DNA of 64,000 bases from Phenylobacterium sp. (GCF_030654915.1 NZ_JAURWM010000388.1:1-64000); one strand, 5' to 3'. Shown: positions 1 to 9,796, counted from the stretch's first letter. Numbers and translations: made by a program. Notes: generated by a model not told the origin, from the sequence alone.

Positions 1-656
1 CCTGCGACGTCGATGTGCGCCGAACGCCCAGCCTTCTCGAAGGGCCAGCGATAGATCGCACCGTTGGGAAGCCGAACGCGGAGACAGACGTGGTGTGCGA
101 GGTCCTCGGGCGTCTCGGGCGTCCCATGCGCTTTCAGATAGTCCGGCGCGCCGACCACGACGTTACGTCGCGCCATTCCCAGAGGCAGGGCGATCATGTC
201 GATCGGCACGAGGTCGGCGCTGCGGACGCCGAAGTCGAAACCGCCTGCGACGATGTCGACCAGTCGACCCTCTGTGACGATGTCGATTTGAACCTGGGGA
301 TGGGCGCGCAAGAAAGGCAGGACGAGCCAGGAGAAGATCTCGCGCGCCGCCGTTGGAAAGGCGTTGATGCGCAAGTTGCCCGAAGGCGTGGCCTGCTGTG
401 AGCGGGCAATGTTCATCGCCTCATGAATTTCGCCGACGGCCGGCGCCACCTTGGTGATGAACAGCTCGCCCGCCTCGGTCAGCGAAACGCTGCGCGTCGT
501 CCGATTGAAGAGCCTTACGCCAAGCTGGCGCTCAAGCTTTCCCACGGCGTTGCTGAGCGCAGTCGTCGACATTCCCAGCTCCAGCGCCGCCGCGCGAAAT
601 TTCCCCCGCCGCGCGACCATCAGGACCGCGTCCAATTCAGTAATTCCAGCCGACAT
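1..656 (-). CDS. LysR-family transcriptional regulator (C-terminus off the window)
   Basis: The minus-strand frame opens at ATG 656 ([20 protein letters not shown]) and runs off the left edge with about 218 residues visible. The first 60 residues form the LysR winged helix-turn-helix ([22 protein letters not shown], then [19 protein letters not shown]), and the rest is the start of the periplasmic-binding-like effector domain (a GNLRINA strand, then a segment resembling the [12 protein letters not shown] region). It faces a SnoaL-like/SDR gene pair 115 bp away, the usual layout for a LysR regulator controlling its divergent neighbours. The effector cannot be predicted. The family call is firm; the target assignment is inferred from arrangement. 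Confidence 0.5.
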   Translation of the reverse strand, partial: MSAGITELDAVLMVARRGKFRAAALELGMSTTALSNAVGKLERQLGVRLFNRTTRSVSLTEAGELFITKVAPAVGEIHEAMNIARSQQATPSGNLRINAFPTAAREIFSWLVLPFLRAHPQVQIDIVTEGRLVDIVAGGFDFGVRSADLVPIDMIALPLGMARRNVVVGAPDYLKAHGTPETPEDLAHHVCLRVRLPNGAIYRWPFEKAGRSAHIDVA

Positions 657-735
657 TGTCCCGAATCCCGTGATGTAACATCCTCAAGTGTCCTGATTAT
701 CGCGTGGCCCGTCCATCGCTACCTTGACTGGTGAC

Positions 736-750
736 GCAGCTGACAGCTGC
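736..750. promoter_or_regulatory. Perfect inverted repeat in the LysR/SnoaL divergent intergenic region
   Basis: The sequence GCAGCTG-A-CAGCTGC is a perfect 7-bp inverted repeat with a one-base centre. It lies 21 bp upstream of the SnoaL-like start codon and 80 bp from the LysR start. A TTGACT hexamer sits just upstream at 724-729. It could be an operator for the divergent LysR regulator, although it does not show the classic T-N11-A form. Confidence 0.5.
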
Positions 751-771
751 ACGCAGCAAGCAGGACAAACC

Positions 772-1101
772 ATGTCGCTAGACCTTCCACCTCCCATCGC
801 CGCCTATGTGGCCGCCAACGCCCGCCTCGACGTCGAGGCCATGCTTCAGACCTTCGCGCCGGACGCTATCTTCCGTGACAACGGCGCCGTCTTTCAGGGG
901 CGCTCGGAAATCCGAGGGCTGCTGGAAAAGGAAGTGGTTCCCGTGAGGGCGATCTTCACGCCCGACTCCCTTCGGCGCCAAGGCGGCGAGGTAGTCGTCG
1001 AAGGCCCCGCCCATGGCGACTTTCCGGGCAGCCCGATCCGTTTCACCTATCGCTTCACCCTTGAAAGCGACGCGATCAAGACGCTGGAGGTCACGGCATG
1101 A
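772..1101 (+). CDS. SnoaL-like / NTF2-fold small protein
   Basis: This 109-residue protein starts at ATG 772 (MSLDLPPPIAAYVAANARLD). The helix-rich opening, the AMLQTFAPDAIFRDNGAVFQGRSEI-type segment (split here: AMLQTFAPDA, then IFRDNGAVFQGRSEI) and the closing beta-strands FTYRFTLESDAIKTLEV match the SnoaL-like/NTF2 fold used by small polyketide cyclases, isomerases and ligand-binding proteins. Its TGA overlaps the next ATG by 4 bp (ATGA), so it is translationally coupled to the SDR oxidoreductase. An in-frame opening continues 48 bp upstream, but ATG 772 gives the natural family N-terminus. Substrate unknown; the family call rests on pattern only. Confidence 0.5.
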   Translation: MSLDLPPPIAAYVAANARLDVEAMLQTFAPDAIFRDNGAVFQGRSEIRGLLEKEVVPVRAIFTPDSLRRQGGEVVVEGPAHGDFPGSPIRFTYRFTLESDAIKTLEVTA

Positions 1102-1886
1102 CGAGCAAGGCTGATCCGACCGAGTTTGCCGGCAAGCGCGTGCTCATCAGCGGCGGCACCAAGGGTCTTGGCCGCGCCACCGTCGACCGGTTCCTGGCCG
1201 GCGGCGCCCGCGTGATCACCTCCGCCCGCGGCGCCCTGGAGCCCATCGGCGGCGTCGAGTTCGTCCAGGCGGACCTGACGACGGCCGAGGGCGGGGAAGC
1301 CCTGGCGAAGGCGGCGATCGACCGCCTAGGCGGAGTTGATATTCTGGCTCACGTCCTCGGCGGCTCGACGACGCCAGGTGGCGGCTTCGCAATGCTGACG
1401 GACGATTACTGGCTATCCGAGCTGAACCTCAACCTTCTCGCCACGGTTCGCCTTGACCGCCTCCTGATCCCGCAGATGATCGAGCGGGGCGCTGGCGCGG
1501 TGGTGCATGTCACGTCCATCCAGTCGGTCCTGCCTCTCCCGGATGCGACCACGGCCTACGCCGCCGCCAAGGCTGCGCTCCGAACATACAGCAAGTCGAT
1601 CTCCAAGGAGCTGGGTCCGAAAGGCGTGCGGGTCAACGCCGTCTCCCCCGGCTGGATCATGACCGAGGGGACGGATGTGTTCCTGAAGCGTCTGCAGGAC
1701 GCCAACGGCGGCATGCTGGAGGACGCGCGTCAGCTCGTCCTGAAAGGCCTCGGCGGAATTTCAATCGGTCGCGGCGCCGAACCCCTCGAAGTCGCCGAAG
1801 CCATCGCCTTCTTAGCCTCGGACCGGGCTTCCTCAATCCATGGCGCCGAGCTGGTCGTTGACGGTGGGACCGTCCCGACAGTGTGA
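1098..1886 (+). CDS. Short-chain dehydrogenase/reductase (SDR)
   Basis: This is a 262-residue classical SDR. The nucleotide-binding Gly motif SGGTKGLG is at residues 18-25, catalytic Ser is in VTSIQS (about 140), and the YxxxK pair is Tyr154/Lys158 in AYAAAKAAL. PGWIMT follows, then the C-terminal GAELVVDGG typical of the family. Length is normal. It should be a cytosolic NAD(P)(H)-dependent oxidoreductase on an unknown alcohol or ketone. It is coupled by a 4-bp overlap to the SnoaL-like gene and probably under the divergent LysR regulator. Family certain, substrate not. Confidence 0.5.
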   Translation: MTSKADPTEFAGKRVLISGGTKGLGRATVDRFLAGGARVITSARGALEPIGGVEFVQADLTTAEGGEALAKAAIDRLGGVDILAHVLGGSTTPGGGFAMLTDDYWLSELNLNLLATVRLDRLLIPQMIERGAGAVVHVTSIQSVLPLPDATTAYAAAKAALRTYSKSISKELGPKGVRVNAVSPGWIMTEGTDVFLKRLQDANGGMLEDARQLVLKGLGGISIGRGAEPLEVAEAIAFLASDRASSIHGAELVVDGGTVPTV

Positions 1887-2010
1887 TCGTAGGCAGTCCA
1901 CGCCATGCCGGAGTTCGGTTGAACGTGGACAAGCGCCTGACCCCGCCGCGCCGAGCTTCACGCCTACTTTCGCTAAGAACGCGACTGTCCGGTCCCACCC
2001 TCCCCTGACA

Positions 2011-2043
2011 TTTGGCGGGTCCGCTATGGGCGGTCCCGCCAAA
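2011..2043. terminator. Long hairpin between the SDR gene and the recombinase remnant
   Basis: TTTGGCGGG (2011-2019) pairs with CCCGCCAAA (2035-2043). Inside it CCGC pairs with GCGG around a 5-base loop, with one T-T mismatch between the stem segments. It lies between two convergent genes and could act as a bidirectional terminator, but no T-run follows on either strand, so an element-end role is also possible. Confidence 0.5.
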
Positions 2044-2047
2044 TCGT

Positions 2048-2423
2048 TCAGAGCTCCACCTGCTCTGAGATCGACAATGCGCCCTCTGCTTCGATCCCAA
2101 GGTAGCGCACCGTACTCTCCAAATTCCGATGCCCCAGGAGCAGCTGACAGGCGTCGGCCGGTCTTCTGCTGAATGACGGTAGAACGAGCCCGCAAGACTC
2201 CACCTGGCGCCACGTCGCTGACCCTCAGACGTACGAGATCGCAAGCTCGCAGCTTGGAATCGAGCGCGCAGTTGAACAGCGCCAAGTCGCGGCGACGCCG
2301 CGAGGTCTTCAGCTCCCGTCGGATAGCCCAGACGTGTTTCGGCTTGAGGGGCGCCTTTGGGCCGATCAGCCTGCCAGCGTTCCAAGGTCTGTTTGGAGTT
2401 CGAAAGAGATCAGGTTGGCTCAT
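2048..2423 (-). pseudogene. Tyrosine recombinase/phage integrase remnant (internal deletion plus frameshift)
   Basis: The minus frame from ATG 2423 (MSQPDLFRTPNRPWNAGRLI), preceded by a GGAGG ribosome site, reads as the N-terminal part of a tyrosine-recombinase family common in alphaproteobacteria (RDLALFNCALDSKLRACDLV, then QQKTGRR). About 90 residues in, the reading moves to another frame that gives the normal C-terminal end of the same family: QLLLGHRNLESTVRYLGIEA, ending ISEQVEL at the stop at 2048. The middle, which should carry the HxLRR-type catalytic region, is missing. What remains is a deleted, inactive gene, a trace of a former mobile element. Confidence 0.5.
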
Positions 2424-2904
2424 GGCCACCTCCTCTTGAGACAGCCCCACCATCCAAACGGCTGGAATTGGGTCAGTTGGGCGCCCCAAGGAGACCAAGG
2501 CTGCCGAGCGGCAAGCAGATCGCCGCGGTAGGCGTGGTCCTCACGCAGCGCTGAGGCGCGAGCCTGCGGCCTAGGCCGTTGGTTAGACACAGATTTGTTG
2601 CTTAGGATCGCGCCGTTTTGCTGCGAGATACTCGAGCAACGGGCTCGCTGGCGGCGGCCACGCTGGTCTTCCCTGCCGCCAAGCTTCCTTCAATACCCTT
2701 CAGCGCTCACACAGACAATACTTCTGTAAAGTATTCGGGATGAACATCTATCGCCATATAATTGTACTATTTGGGTAAATTTAATCAGTTCGTCATTCAC
2801 GATATGTATTTCGGATAATCCACATCTAAACTAAATAATAAACCTACGCCGATCGATGCAAAATAATTCTCAAAATGAATTCGTAGAACGATTTCTAAAG
2901 TATT
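2424..2904. other. Gene-free stretch that becomes strongly AT-rich
   Basis: No convincing gene is seen here. From about 2700 to 2900 the DNA is clearly AT-rich compared with the rest of the window, with runs such as TAAATTTAATC and ACTAAATAATAAAC. An inverted repeat AATACTT-ctgta-AAGTATT lies at 2717-2735. The stretch probably holds the promoter of the repeat protein that follows and may mark foreign DNA next to the recombinase remnant. A 57-residue opening at 2856 overlaps the next gene and is not supported. Confidence 0.5.
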
Positions 2905-5247
2905 TTGAACCTATCAAATATTTCAATCCCAGATTTTGCGAGCGTGACGATGACTGTATTCTCCGTGTATTCCGCAAGCGCTTCTGGCATTGGGACCTTG
3001 GGCCAAGCGCTCAACGACTCCTTCAATGACGCCAATGGCGACGCCGACACCATCGGCTTGGACCCTAGCGTCGTCACAAGCATATCCGATTTGGGCGGAG
3101 CCACGCTCAGGAGCGCCGTCACCCTCGACGCTAGCACGGCCCAGTCCATCTCGGCCGACATCGCCGGAAGCGGCAGCCTTGCAAAGGCTGGGCAGGGAAC
3201 CCTGACGCTATCCGGGGACAATACCTATGCCGGGACGACCACGGTGGCCGCGGGCGTGCTGCAGGTCTCTTCCGACGGCAATCTCGGCGCCGGGACCGTG
3301 ACGATAGCCAGCGGCGCGACACTGCTCTTCGAGATCAGCGGCGGCGTCACGTTCGATAACACCCTAGCCGGAACCGGCACGCTGGAAGTCCTGGGGGCCT
3401 TTTCCCAATTGAGCCTGACGGGCGCGAACGGCAGCTCGCAGGTGGCGATCTACGCCAACTACGGCGCCAATATCGAGGCGGGCGACCAAGCGGATCTAGG
3501 TCACGGCGCGATCACGCTGCACGGCGGCTCCCTGAGCGTCACGAGCGGCTCCTTCGACAACAGCCTTACCGTGATCGACAACGGCGGGTTCAGCGCGATC
3601 ATCTATGTTCAGGGCGACGTCGAGTTGGCCGGCGACATCATAGGTTCTGGCCTGCTGGCCGTTCGCGGGTCCGGAGCCCGGATCCTCAGCGGCGACAACT
3701 CCGCTTTCACCGGCCTCCTTCAGCTGCAGGACGGCGTCACGATCCTCGCCAATAACACCGCTGTAGGCGCTGGTACGCAGGCGGCCTCCATGTCGGACGC
3801 CACCTTGCGCCTGACCGACGGCATCGCCCTGACGCGAGCCATCGAGATCGATAGTCGCGGCGGAGCGATCGAGCTCCTCTCAGGGCAGGCCTCTTCGAGC
3901 GGCGCCATAGATATTCAGAGCTCGGCCACTATCACAGTGGATACCGGCGCGAGCTTGACGCTGAGCGGTGCTTTAAGCGGCGCCGGCATGCCTTCAATGT
4001 TCAGCTCCGGCGACCCTGTGGTGGACAAAACGGGCGCCGGCACACTGACGCTTTCGGGGATTTCGACCTACACCGTAGACACGCACGTCCTGGCGGGAAC
4101 CCTGGTCGTCAATGGAACCATCGTCTCGGCGGTCAGCGTGGACAGCGGCGCCACTCTGGGCGGAACGGGAACGATCAACGCCGACGTGAGCGTCAATGGC
4201 ACGCTGGCGGCGGGCCAATCGCCGGGGGTGCTGCACACGGGAAACCTCCTGCTGAATGGCGGCGCGACCTTCGCGGTTGAGATGGGCGGAACCGTCGTGG
4301 GCAACTATGACCAGATCGACGTCGCCGGGACCGTGACGGTGGGTGGAGCGCTCAGCCTCAGCCTAGTTAACAGCTTCAGTCCCACAAGCTCCGCCAGCTT
4401 CATCATCATCGACAATGATGGGACGACGGATCTGGTGACGGGAACCTTCACCAGCCTGGCGGAGGGCGCTACCGTCTCGGCGGGCGGCGTCAACTTTAAG
4501 ATCAGCTATGTTGGCGGGGACGGCAATGACGTCGCGTTGACCTTTACAGGAACCCCAACGCCGCCGACACCCGAACCCGAACAGCCCGTCAACCTGCCGA
4601 CCGACGCATCCGACGTTCTGACGACACCGGCCTGGGGCGGAATCGTCGCCGCCGGGCTGGGCGACGACAGAGTGACCGGAGACATCGGCGCCGACGACCT
4701 TCAAGGTAATCAGGGCAATGACACCCTGCATGCCGGCGGTGGCGCGGACACGGTGAGGGGCGGCCAGGGCGAGGATTTCGTCCACGGCAATCAAGGTGAG
4801 GACAAGCTGTTCGGTGACCTCGGCGGCGACACCCTTAGCGGGGGCAAAGGCCAGGATTGGCTGCAAGGCAACCAAGGCGACGATCTACTGCTCGGCGACC
4901 TGGGCGACGACACCATCCTTGGCGGCCAAGGCCATGATGTGATTCATGGAGGCGACGGGATCGACTACTTGTCGGGCGACCTAGGCAGTGACGTCCTGAC
5001 CGGCGGCGCGGGCGCCGACATCTTCAACTTCTCGGGTGGGGCCGGTCATGACGTGATCACCGACTTCTCCCGCTCCCAAGGCGATCTAATACGCCTGTCG
5101 GCCGCCGACGCCGCCGACTTCGCCGCACTGGTGAACAAGATCAGCGCTCAGGGCGTCGACACCGTTATCACCCTGGGCGCGGAGGTCATCGTCATGACTG
5201 GAGTCGCCTCCAGCAGCCTGACGGCCTCAGACTTTGTATTCGTCTAG
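2905..5247 (+). CDS. Large repeat protein: autotransporter-associated beta-helix repeats plus C-terminal RTX calcium-binding block
   Basis: The 780-residue frame first uses TTG 2905; the first ATG is at 2950 and an in-frame TAA lies at 2896. Residues near 25-45 (GTLGQALNDSFNDANGDADTI) resemble the GTLRQAL..AN..ADTI entry of beta-helix adhesins. Repeats of the LAKAGQGTLTLSGDNTYAGT kind follow near 95-115 and again near 375-395 (KTGAGTLTLSGISTYT). Residues about 590-710 are Gly/Asp RTX nonapeptides (GGQGEDFVHGNQGEDKLFGD and similar), then ADIFNFSGGAGHDVITDFS, the end typical of type I secreted proteins. No Sec signal or beta-barrel is visible, so a type I route is expected, but no ABC exporter is nearby. 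Probably a surface adhesin or matrix protein; start codon uncertain. Confidence 0.5.
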   Translation: MNLSNISIPDFASVTMTVFSVYSASASGIGTLGQALNDSFNDANGDADTIGLDPSVVTSISDLGGATLRSAVTLDASTAQSISADIAGSGSLAKAGQGTLTLSGDNTYAGTTTVAAGVLQVSSDGNLGAGTVTIASGATLLFEISGGVTFDNTLAGTGTLEVLGAFSQLSLTGANGSSQVAIYANYGANIEAGDQADLGHGAITLHGGSLSVTSGSFDNSLTVIDNGGFSAIIYVQGDVELAGDIIGSGLLAVRGSGARILSGDNSAFTGLLQLQDGVTILANNTAVGAGTQAASMSDATLRLTDGIALTRAIEIDSRGGAIELLSGQASSSGAIDIQSSATITVDTGASLTLSGALSGAGMPSMFSSGDPVVDKTGAGTLTLSGISTYTVDTHVLAGTLVVNGTIVSAVSVDSGATLGGTGTINADVSVNGTLAAGQSPGVLHTGNLLLNGGATFAVEMGGTVVGNYDQIDVAGTVTVGGALSLSLVNSFSPTSSASFIIIDNDGTTDLVTGTFTSLAEGATVSAGGVNFKISYVGGDGNDVALTFTGTPTPPTPEPEQPVNLPTDASDVLTTPAWGGIVAAGLGDDRVTGDIGADDLQGNQGNDTLHAGGGADTVRGGQGEDFVHGNQGEDKLFGDLGGDTLSGGKGQDWLQGNQGDDLLLGDLGDDTILGGQGHDVIHGGDGIDYLSGDLGSDVLTGGAGADIFNFSGGAGHDVITDFSRSQGDLIRLSAADAADFAALVNKISAQGVDTVITLGAEVIVMTGVASSSLTASDFVFV

Positions 5248-5448
5248 TTTCGAGGAAGCGACACCGGTCCAGGCGGCGGGGCGGCAGAAGGTCTCGCTCG
5301 TCCCGATTGCGCCATTTCCGGACATCGAGGAAGAGGCGAGAAGCGGACTCCCATCAAGGTCTGCTTGCTGCCGCCTCAAGGTCGACCGGAACCGACCCTT
5401 AGCGGACCTTCCGATTGTCCCGAGGTAGGATCTCCCTCGAACTCTCGG

Positions 5449-6411
5449 CTATGCGGCCAAGCGGGAAACCTCGGCCGCAGAGCCAAGCACCACACCGACG
5501 CGCTGGTGCAGGCTAGTCGGCTCGACATCCAAAAGCGGTCGCTGGCCGTCGCTGGCCGCCCCGCCCGCGCGCTCAACCAACAGCGCCATCGGGGCGCCCT
5601 CGTACAGAAGGCGCAGCTTTCCTGGCCGCGAGGGTTCGCGTGCGTCCCATGGATAGAGGAAGACGCCACCTCGCATCAGGATGCGGTGGACGTCTGCCAC
5701 CATGGAACCCACCCAGCGCATATTGAAGTCCTTGCCCCGGGAGCCATCGCGCCCCTGCAGGCACTCGGCGATGTATTGTCGGACCGGCTCCGCCCAATGC
5801 CGCTGGTTCGACATGTTGATCGCGAACTCGCGCGTCTCGGTTGGCACGCGCAGGCGCTCGTGGGTAAGCCTCCATACGCCTTCCGCATCGAGCGTGAACG
5901 CCGCCACCTCGGCCGAGACCGTGATCACTAGAACCGTCTGCGGCCCATACACCGCGTAGCCAGCGGCGAGCTGATGACGCCCGGAGCGAAGGAAACTCTC
6001 CGTCGTCGGCGTCCCGTTGTCGGGCGCAGGGAGGATCGAGAATATGGTGCCGATCGACACGTTCACGTCGATGTTGCTGGACCCGTCCAGGGGATCGAAC
6101 AGCACCAGCACGCCGCCGGATCGGCCGGTGAGTTCGACGTGCTCGCGTTCTTCGGACGCGTAGCCCGCGACGGACGCGCACCGTTCGAGAACTTGGCCCA
6201 GGATGTCGTCGGCGAGCACGTCCAGCTTCTTTTGCTCCTCGTCTTGGACGTTGGTCGCGCCGGCCGCGCCCAGATGATCGCCTACTGCGCCAAGCTGCAC
6301 GGCCCTACTGATCTCCACACATGCCCGTCCAATGTGGAGTAGCGCTTCAGCGGTCGCCGGACTGCCCGGATGGGTGGCGAGGTAGGTTTCCAGTGTCGGG
6401 AGATCGGTCAT
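5449..6411 (-). CDS. fbp: Fructose-1,6-bisphosphatase, class 1
   Basis: This 320-residue cytosolic enzyme starts at ATG 6411 ([20 protein letters not shown]); the longer upstream frame has no family similarity. The class I FBPase signature is clear: [16 protein letters not shown] (about 54-69), the metal site [12 protein letters not shown] at 106-117, [28 protein letters not shown] and [15 protein letters not shown]. It removes the 1-phosphate from fructose-1,6-bisphosphate in gluconeogenesis or the Calvin cycle. No Calvin-cycle genes lie beside it, so a gluconeogenic role is more likely. It is convergent with the RTX gene. Confidence 0.5.
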   Translation of the reverse strand: MTDLPTLETYLATHPGSPATAEALLHIGRACVEISRAVQLGAVGDHLGAAGATNVQDEEQKKLDVLADDILGQVLERCASVAGYASEEREHVELTGRSGGVLVLFDPLDGSSNIDVNVSIGTIFSILPAPDNGTPTTESFLRSGRHQLAAGYAVYGPQTVLVITVSAEVAAFTLDAEGVWRLTHERLRVPTETREFAINMSNQRHWAEPVRQYIAECLQGRDGSRGKDFNMRWVGSMVADVHRILMRGGVFLYPWDAREPSRPGKLRLLYEGAPMALLVERAGGAASDGQRPLLDVEPTSLHQRVGVVLGSAAEVSRLAA

Positions 6412-6690
6412 TTGGCTGTTATACCGACCATGGTGCCGGAGACCACATTCCGCTTTCCACCCCGCACAGCCGTTCGGCGCGTCCGCTTCGGGGCGACCTG
6501 CCCGATGAGCCGCGAAGTGTCGGCTGGGCGCCAAGTCCTGACATCGGCTGCACGCCAACTTCCTAACTTCGAGCGCATCGGCAGCGCCGCTTCTTTCCAA
6601 CGTTCTACAGCCCGGGGTTTGCGCGAAACTCCACCGCAACCCAAATCAAGATCAACTCAGGTCAGCCCTGCGCCCCCAAGGCACTGACAA

Positions 6691-7584
6691 ATGAAAACGA
6701 TCCGACTTGCCAGTCGCGGTCGCAACCGCTCCACTGCTCGCATGACAGTTGACAGTATTCGCGAACGCTCCAAACGCACGCTTGATCGTGCTCGTTCAAA
6801 CTACGAGACGTCCCCGTCGTTGCCCAACACAGTTTGGTACGGACGGGTGCTGGCTTTCCGCTATGGGATAGACGACGCCATCGCTGTGTTCAGCGAGGGA
6901 CTTCAGCGATATCCCGACTCCTTCGAGCTTCTTCGCCAGCGCGGACATCGCTTCCTGTCAGCTCGGCGGTTCGTCGAGGGGCGGGCTGACTTAGCGCGCG
7001 CTGCGGAACTCATCGAGGGACTACCGGAGTGGATCGAGCCGGACGGCGAGGGCAACGAGCTTCCAGTTCCCGCCACCAGCATCCAGTTCAACACCTTGTA
7101 TCATCTGGCCCTGGCGCACTATCTCCTCAGAGAGTGGGACGCCGCCGAAGCCACGTATCGGCGGTGCCTTGGATGGGTGCGCCCCCAAGACTACGACGGG
7201 CTGACCGCCTGCAACGACTGGCTTTACATGACCCTCCGCCGCAAAGGCGATGTGGCTGCGGCAGCCGATGTGCTCACCGGCATCCCCGAAAACCTGCCGG
7301 ACGAGGCGTTCGTGGAAGGCCCCTCCTATTACCGCCGCCTGCGCATGTATCGCGGCGAGCTTGAGCCTGAGGACCTGCTTAACCCGGAAAAGGGCTCTCA
7401 AGAAATCCATGATCGGGAAACTCTCTACGCGACCCAGGGGTACGGCGTAGGCAATTGGTATCTCTACAACCGCGAGACAGGCGCGGCTCAGGCGGTCTTT
7501 GAACAGATCCTCCATGGTCGCAGTCGCTTTGCATTCGGCTACATCGCGGCGGAGCGCGACCTGCGCGAAATAGCTGGCGCCTAG
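6691..7584 (+). CDS. Tetratricopeptide-repeat-type protein
   Basis: This 297-residue protein has helix-turn-helix repeats of TPR type: YGRVLAFRYGIDDAIAVFSE (about 50-69), LRQRGHRFLSARRFVEGRAD, LYHLALAHYLLREWDAAEAT (about 135-155) and LYMTLRRKGDVAAAADVL. No signal peptide or membrane helix is obvious. A second possible start is ATG 6742 (MTVDSIRERS). TPR proteins serve as protein-binding scaffolds; the sequence gives no specific partner. It is divergent from fbp across about 280 bp and stands alone. Confidence 0.5.
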   Translation: MKTIRLASRGRNRSTARMTVDSIRERSKRTLDRARSNYETSPSLPNTVWYGRVLAFRYGIDDAIAVFSEGLQRYPDSFELLRQRGHRFLSARRFVEGRADLARAAELIEGLPEWIEPDGEGNELPVPATSIQFNTLYHLALAHYLLREWDAAEATYRRCLGWVRPQDYDGLTACNDWLYMTLRRKGDVAAAADVLTGIPENLPDEAFVEGPSYYRRLRMYRGELEPEDLLNPEKGSQEIHDRETLYATQGYGVGNWYLYNRETGAAQAVFEQILHGRSRFAFGYIAAERDLREIAGA

Positions 7585-7700
7585 GAAGCGCGGGCGCGGT
7601 CAGGTCCACCACCGGCATGCCCGCCGCCTGCTCGCGCGGGATCCCGATGATCTGCTCTTCCGTGAACCTTGATCGTCACGGAGCAGTCGCTGGACGGCGG

Positions 7701-8258
7701 TCATTCCGCTTCGTCAAAGCCCTGCCTGGAGGGCCTCATAACCTTCTCGAACTGAAAAGCATCCCCGTCGCCGGGCAGATCGTCCTGTCCTCCCGGTTGG
7801 TTCGGGTCAGGGTGGTGCTTGTTGAAGAACTCGATGATCTTGAAGCCGCATTTGTTGACATAGAAATGGATGTTGCGCCTCTCGAAGTATGGCGTGTGCG
7901 TCTGCCACGTTATCGTCTCGGGAAATCGCTTCTCGATGGCGAGCCAAGCCTTGAGGCCGAGACCACGACCATGCTCACCGACCTTCAGGAAAAATAGATC
8001 AAGTGAGTTGTGATGGGTCTTGGCGTTGATCGTAACGACCGCCCCGCCCACCTTCTTGCCATCGCAGAGAATACGCAGCGTCACGGCGCCAGGTGCGTTG
8101 ACTGCTCCATCCAAGACCTCGTCTGGCGGAATCGGCCCATCGTCCAGGCCGCCAAATTCGTCGACAACCGCCAGAGCGAAAGCTTCCTGTAGCTCCTTTT
8201 TGAAGGCCGCGATGTCGTTTGGGTGAGTGTCTTCGAGAGTTATCAATGCGTTTGTCAT
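7701..8258 (-). CDS. GNAT-family N-acetyltransferase
   Basis: This protein of about 185 residues starts at ATG 8258 ([19 protein letters not shown]); another ATG lies 18 bp upstream. The GNAT core is visible: a strand [20 protein letters not shown], then the acetyl-CoA loop region [20 protein letters not shown], then [20 protein letters not shown], with [12 protein letters not shown] as the closing strand. Acceptor substrate unknown. It lies about 95 bp downstream of the outer-membrane efflux gene on the same strand, so it may be the last gene of that operon, perhaps a drug-modifying partner, but this is inference from position. Confidence 0.5.
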   Translation of the reverse strand: MTNALITLEDTHPNDIAAFKKELQEAFALAVVDEFGGLDDGPIPPDEVLDGAVNAPGAVTLRILCDGKKVGGAVVTINAKTHHNSLDLFFLKVGEHGRGLGLKAWLAIEKRFPETITWQTHTPYFERRNIHFYVNKCGFKIIEFFNKHHPDPNQPGGQDDLPGDGDAFQFEKVMRPSRQGFDEAE

Positions 8259-8353
8259 GCGGGGTTTCTTTCCCATCCTGAGGGAGATTTCGAGGGGGGG
8301 GCGGGTGCACGCATCGGGCGGAGGGTGATTGATCGGCGCGCCGCGATCGAACA

Positions 8354-9796
8354 TCAGCTTTGATCGTTGATCGCAGCCTCGCGCAGTCCTCCACCAAGGG
8401 CTCTGAACAAGACGATGGCGCTCGCGTAGCGAGACTGCCTGAGCGTGACCAACGACTGGCGCGCCGCGTACAATTGCCGTTGCGCATCGAGCAGCTCAAG
8501 TCGGCTGTCGACGCCGGCCCTGAAGCGCTGGTCCGATAGGCTCAGACGTCGCTCCGCCGCCTCGACCGCAGCCGACTGACTAGCCACCTGACGCTCATAA
8601 GTCTCCCGTTGAGCCAGCCCGTCGGCGACTTCACGGAACGCCACCTGGATTGAGCGCTCATAGTTCGCCACAGCACTGTCGCCGCGGATCCGCGCTAGAT
8701 CGAGCGAACCTTTCAAGCGTCCACCTTGGAAAATCGGCAGCGTGATTTGCGGCGTGTATGACCAGACGCCGCTCGTGGACTTGAGCAGTTGATTGAGTTC
8801 AGGGTGACCAAAGCCAAGCGCGCCCGTCAGAGTTAGCCGTGGGAAAAACGCCGCCCGCGCCGCTTCGATGTCCGCGTTCGCCCCACTGAGGCGGTGCTCG
8901 GCCTGTCGGATGTCCGGGCGTGCCTCAAGCAGGTCCGATGGCAATCCTACCGGAAGTATGGTGACGACGGGCGCCGCATCCAGCGGCAGTCCGGCCGGAA
9001 GATCGGCTGGAATCGGGCGACCGATCGCGAGGGTCAGCGCATTGGTGCTGGTGCTGAGCGTGCGCTGGGCCGCGGCCAAGTCGGCCTCCGCCGTGCGGAC
9101 CTGCCCTAGCGCTTGAGCGACATCCAAGGCGCTGCCGCGACCCGCAGCCTTCAGCTGCTCGGCCATCGCAAGCGAACGGCGCCAGTCATCCAGCGTCGCT
9201 TCTGTCAGCGAAAGATTCTCCTGAGCAGCGCGCTGAGCGATGTAGGCGTCAGCCACCGTCGAGATCAGCGCGATGCGCGCGGCATCACGGCCCGCACCCG
9301 CCGCAAGATAGGCGGCGGATGCGCTTTCCGACTCGGCGCGTAGCCTGCCAAAGAGGTCGATCTCGAACGCGGTCAGATTCAGGCCAATTTGGGTTTGACC
9401 CAAGGTCCGAGCTTGTTGGCCTTCCTCGCTCCCGCCAATGCGACCAGCGGACTGCCCAGCGTCACGGTTCTTCGTGGCCTGAGCCTGAGCCTCAATCTGC
9501 GGCCAAAACACCGCGCGCTGCACACGGAGTTGCGCGCGGGCCGCCTCCGCATCCAGCACGGCGATACGTAGGTCGCGACTGTCGCTGAGTGCGATCTGGA
9601 CCAGCGCCTGGAGACGCGGATCGATCAGTACGTCACGCCAGTCCAGCGCCGCTGCCGAGGTCCCATCAAACGTTGGCGACGCTAGCGGGAAGCTTGAGGC
9701 GACAATCCCGCTTTGCGCGGCTTTCGGCGCGGTCTGGCAAGCCGTGAGGAGCAGGGCGAGCGCCGAGATGCTCACGGTGATGATCCGGGGGTTCAT
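8354..9796 (-). CDS. Outer-membrane efflux channel, OprM/NodT-type lipoprotein (RND system)
   Basis: This 480-residue protein starts at ATG 9796, overlapping the pump stop by 4 bp. A lipoprotein signal [20 protein letters not shown] gives Cys20 as the lipidation site. Two long helical halves follow ([38 protein letters not shown]; later [24 protein letters not shown] [20 protein letters not shown] and [20 protein letters not shown]), all hallmarks of the OEP family. It forms the exit duct of the tripartite pump with the two upstream genes. Family assignment is firm; exported substrates are unknown. Confidence 0.5.
   Translation of the reverse strand: MNPRIITVSISALALLLTACQTAPKAAQSGIVASSFPLASPTFDGTSAAALDWRDVLIDPRLQALVQIALSDSRDLRIAVLDAEAARAQLRVQRAVFWPQIEAQAQATKNRDAGQSAGRIGGSEEGQQARTLGQTQIGLNLTAFEIDLFGRLRAESESASAAYLAAGAGRDAARIALISTVADAYIAQRAAQENLSLTEATLDDWRRSLAMAEQLKAAGRGSALDVAQALGQVRTAEADLAAAQRTLSTSTNALTLAIGRPIPADLPAGLPLDAAPVVTILPVGLPSDLLEARPDIRQAEHRLSGANADIEAARAAFFPRLTLTGALGFGHPELNQLLKSTSGVWSYTPQITLPIFQGGRLKGSLDLARIRGDSAVANYERSIQVAFREVADGLAQRETYERQVASQSAAVEAAERRLSLSDQRFRAGVDSRLELLDAQRQLYAARQSLVTLRQSRYASAIVLFRALGGGLREAAINDQS

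Noticed and set aside
2856..3029. A 57-residue opening from ATG 2856 in the AT-rich region
   Set aside because: It overlaps the repeat protein in another frame and has no recognisable features or ribosome site.
5573..6181. A 202-residue Arg-rich minus-strand opening inside fbp
   Set aside because: Out-of-frame reading of the fructose-bisphosphatase gene.
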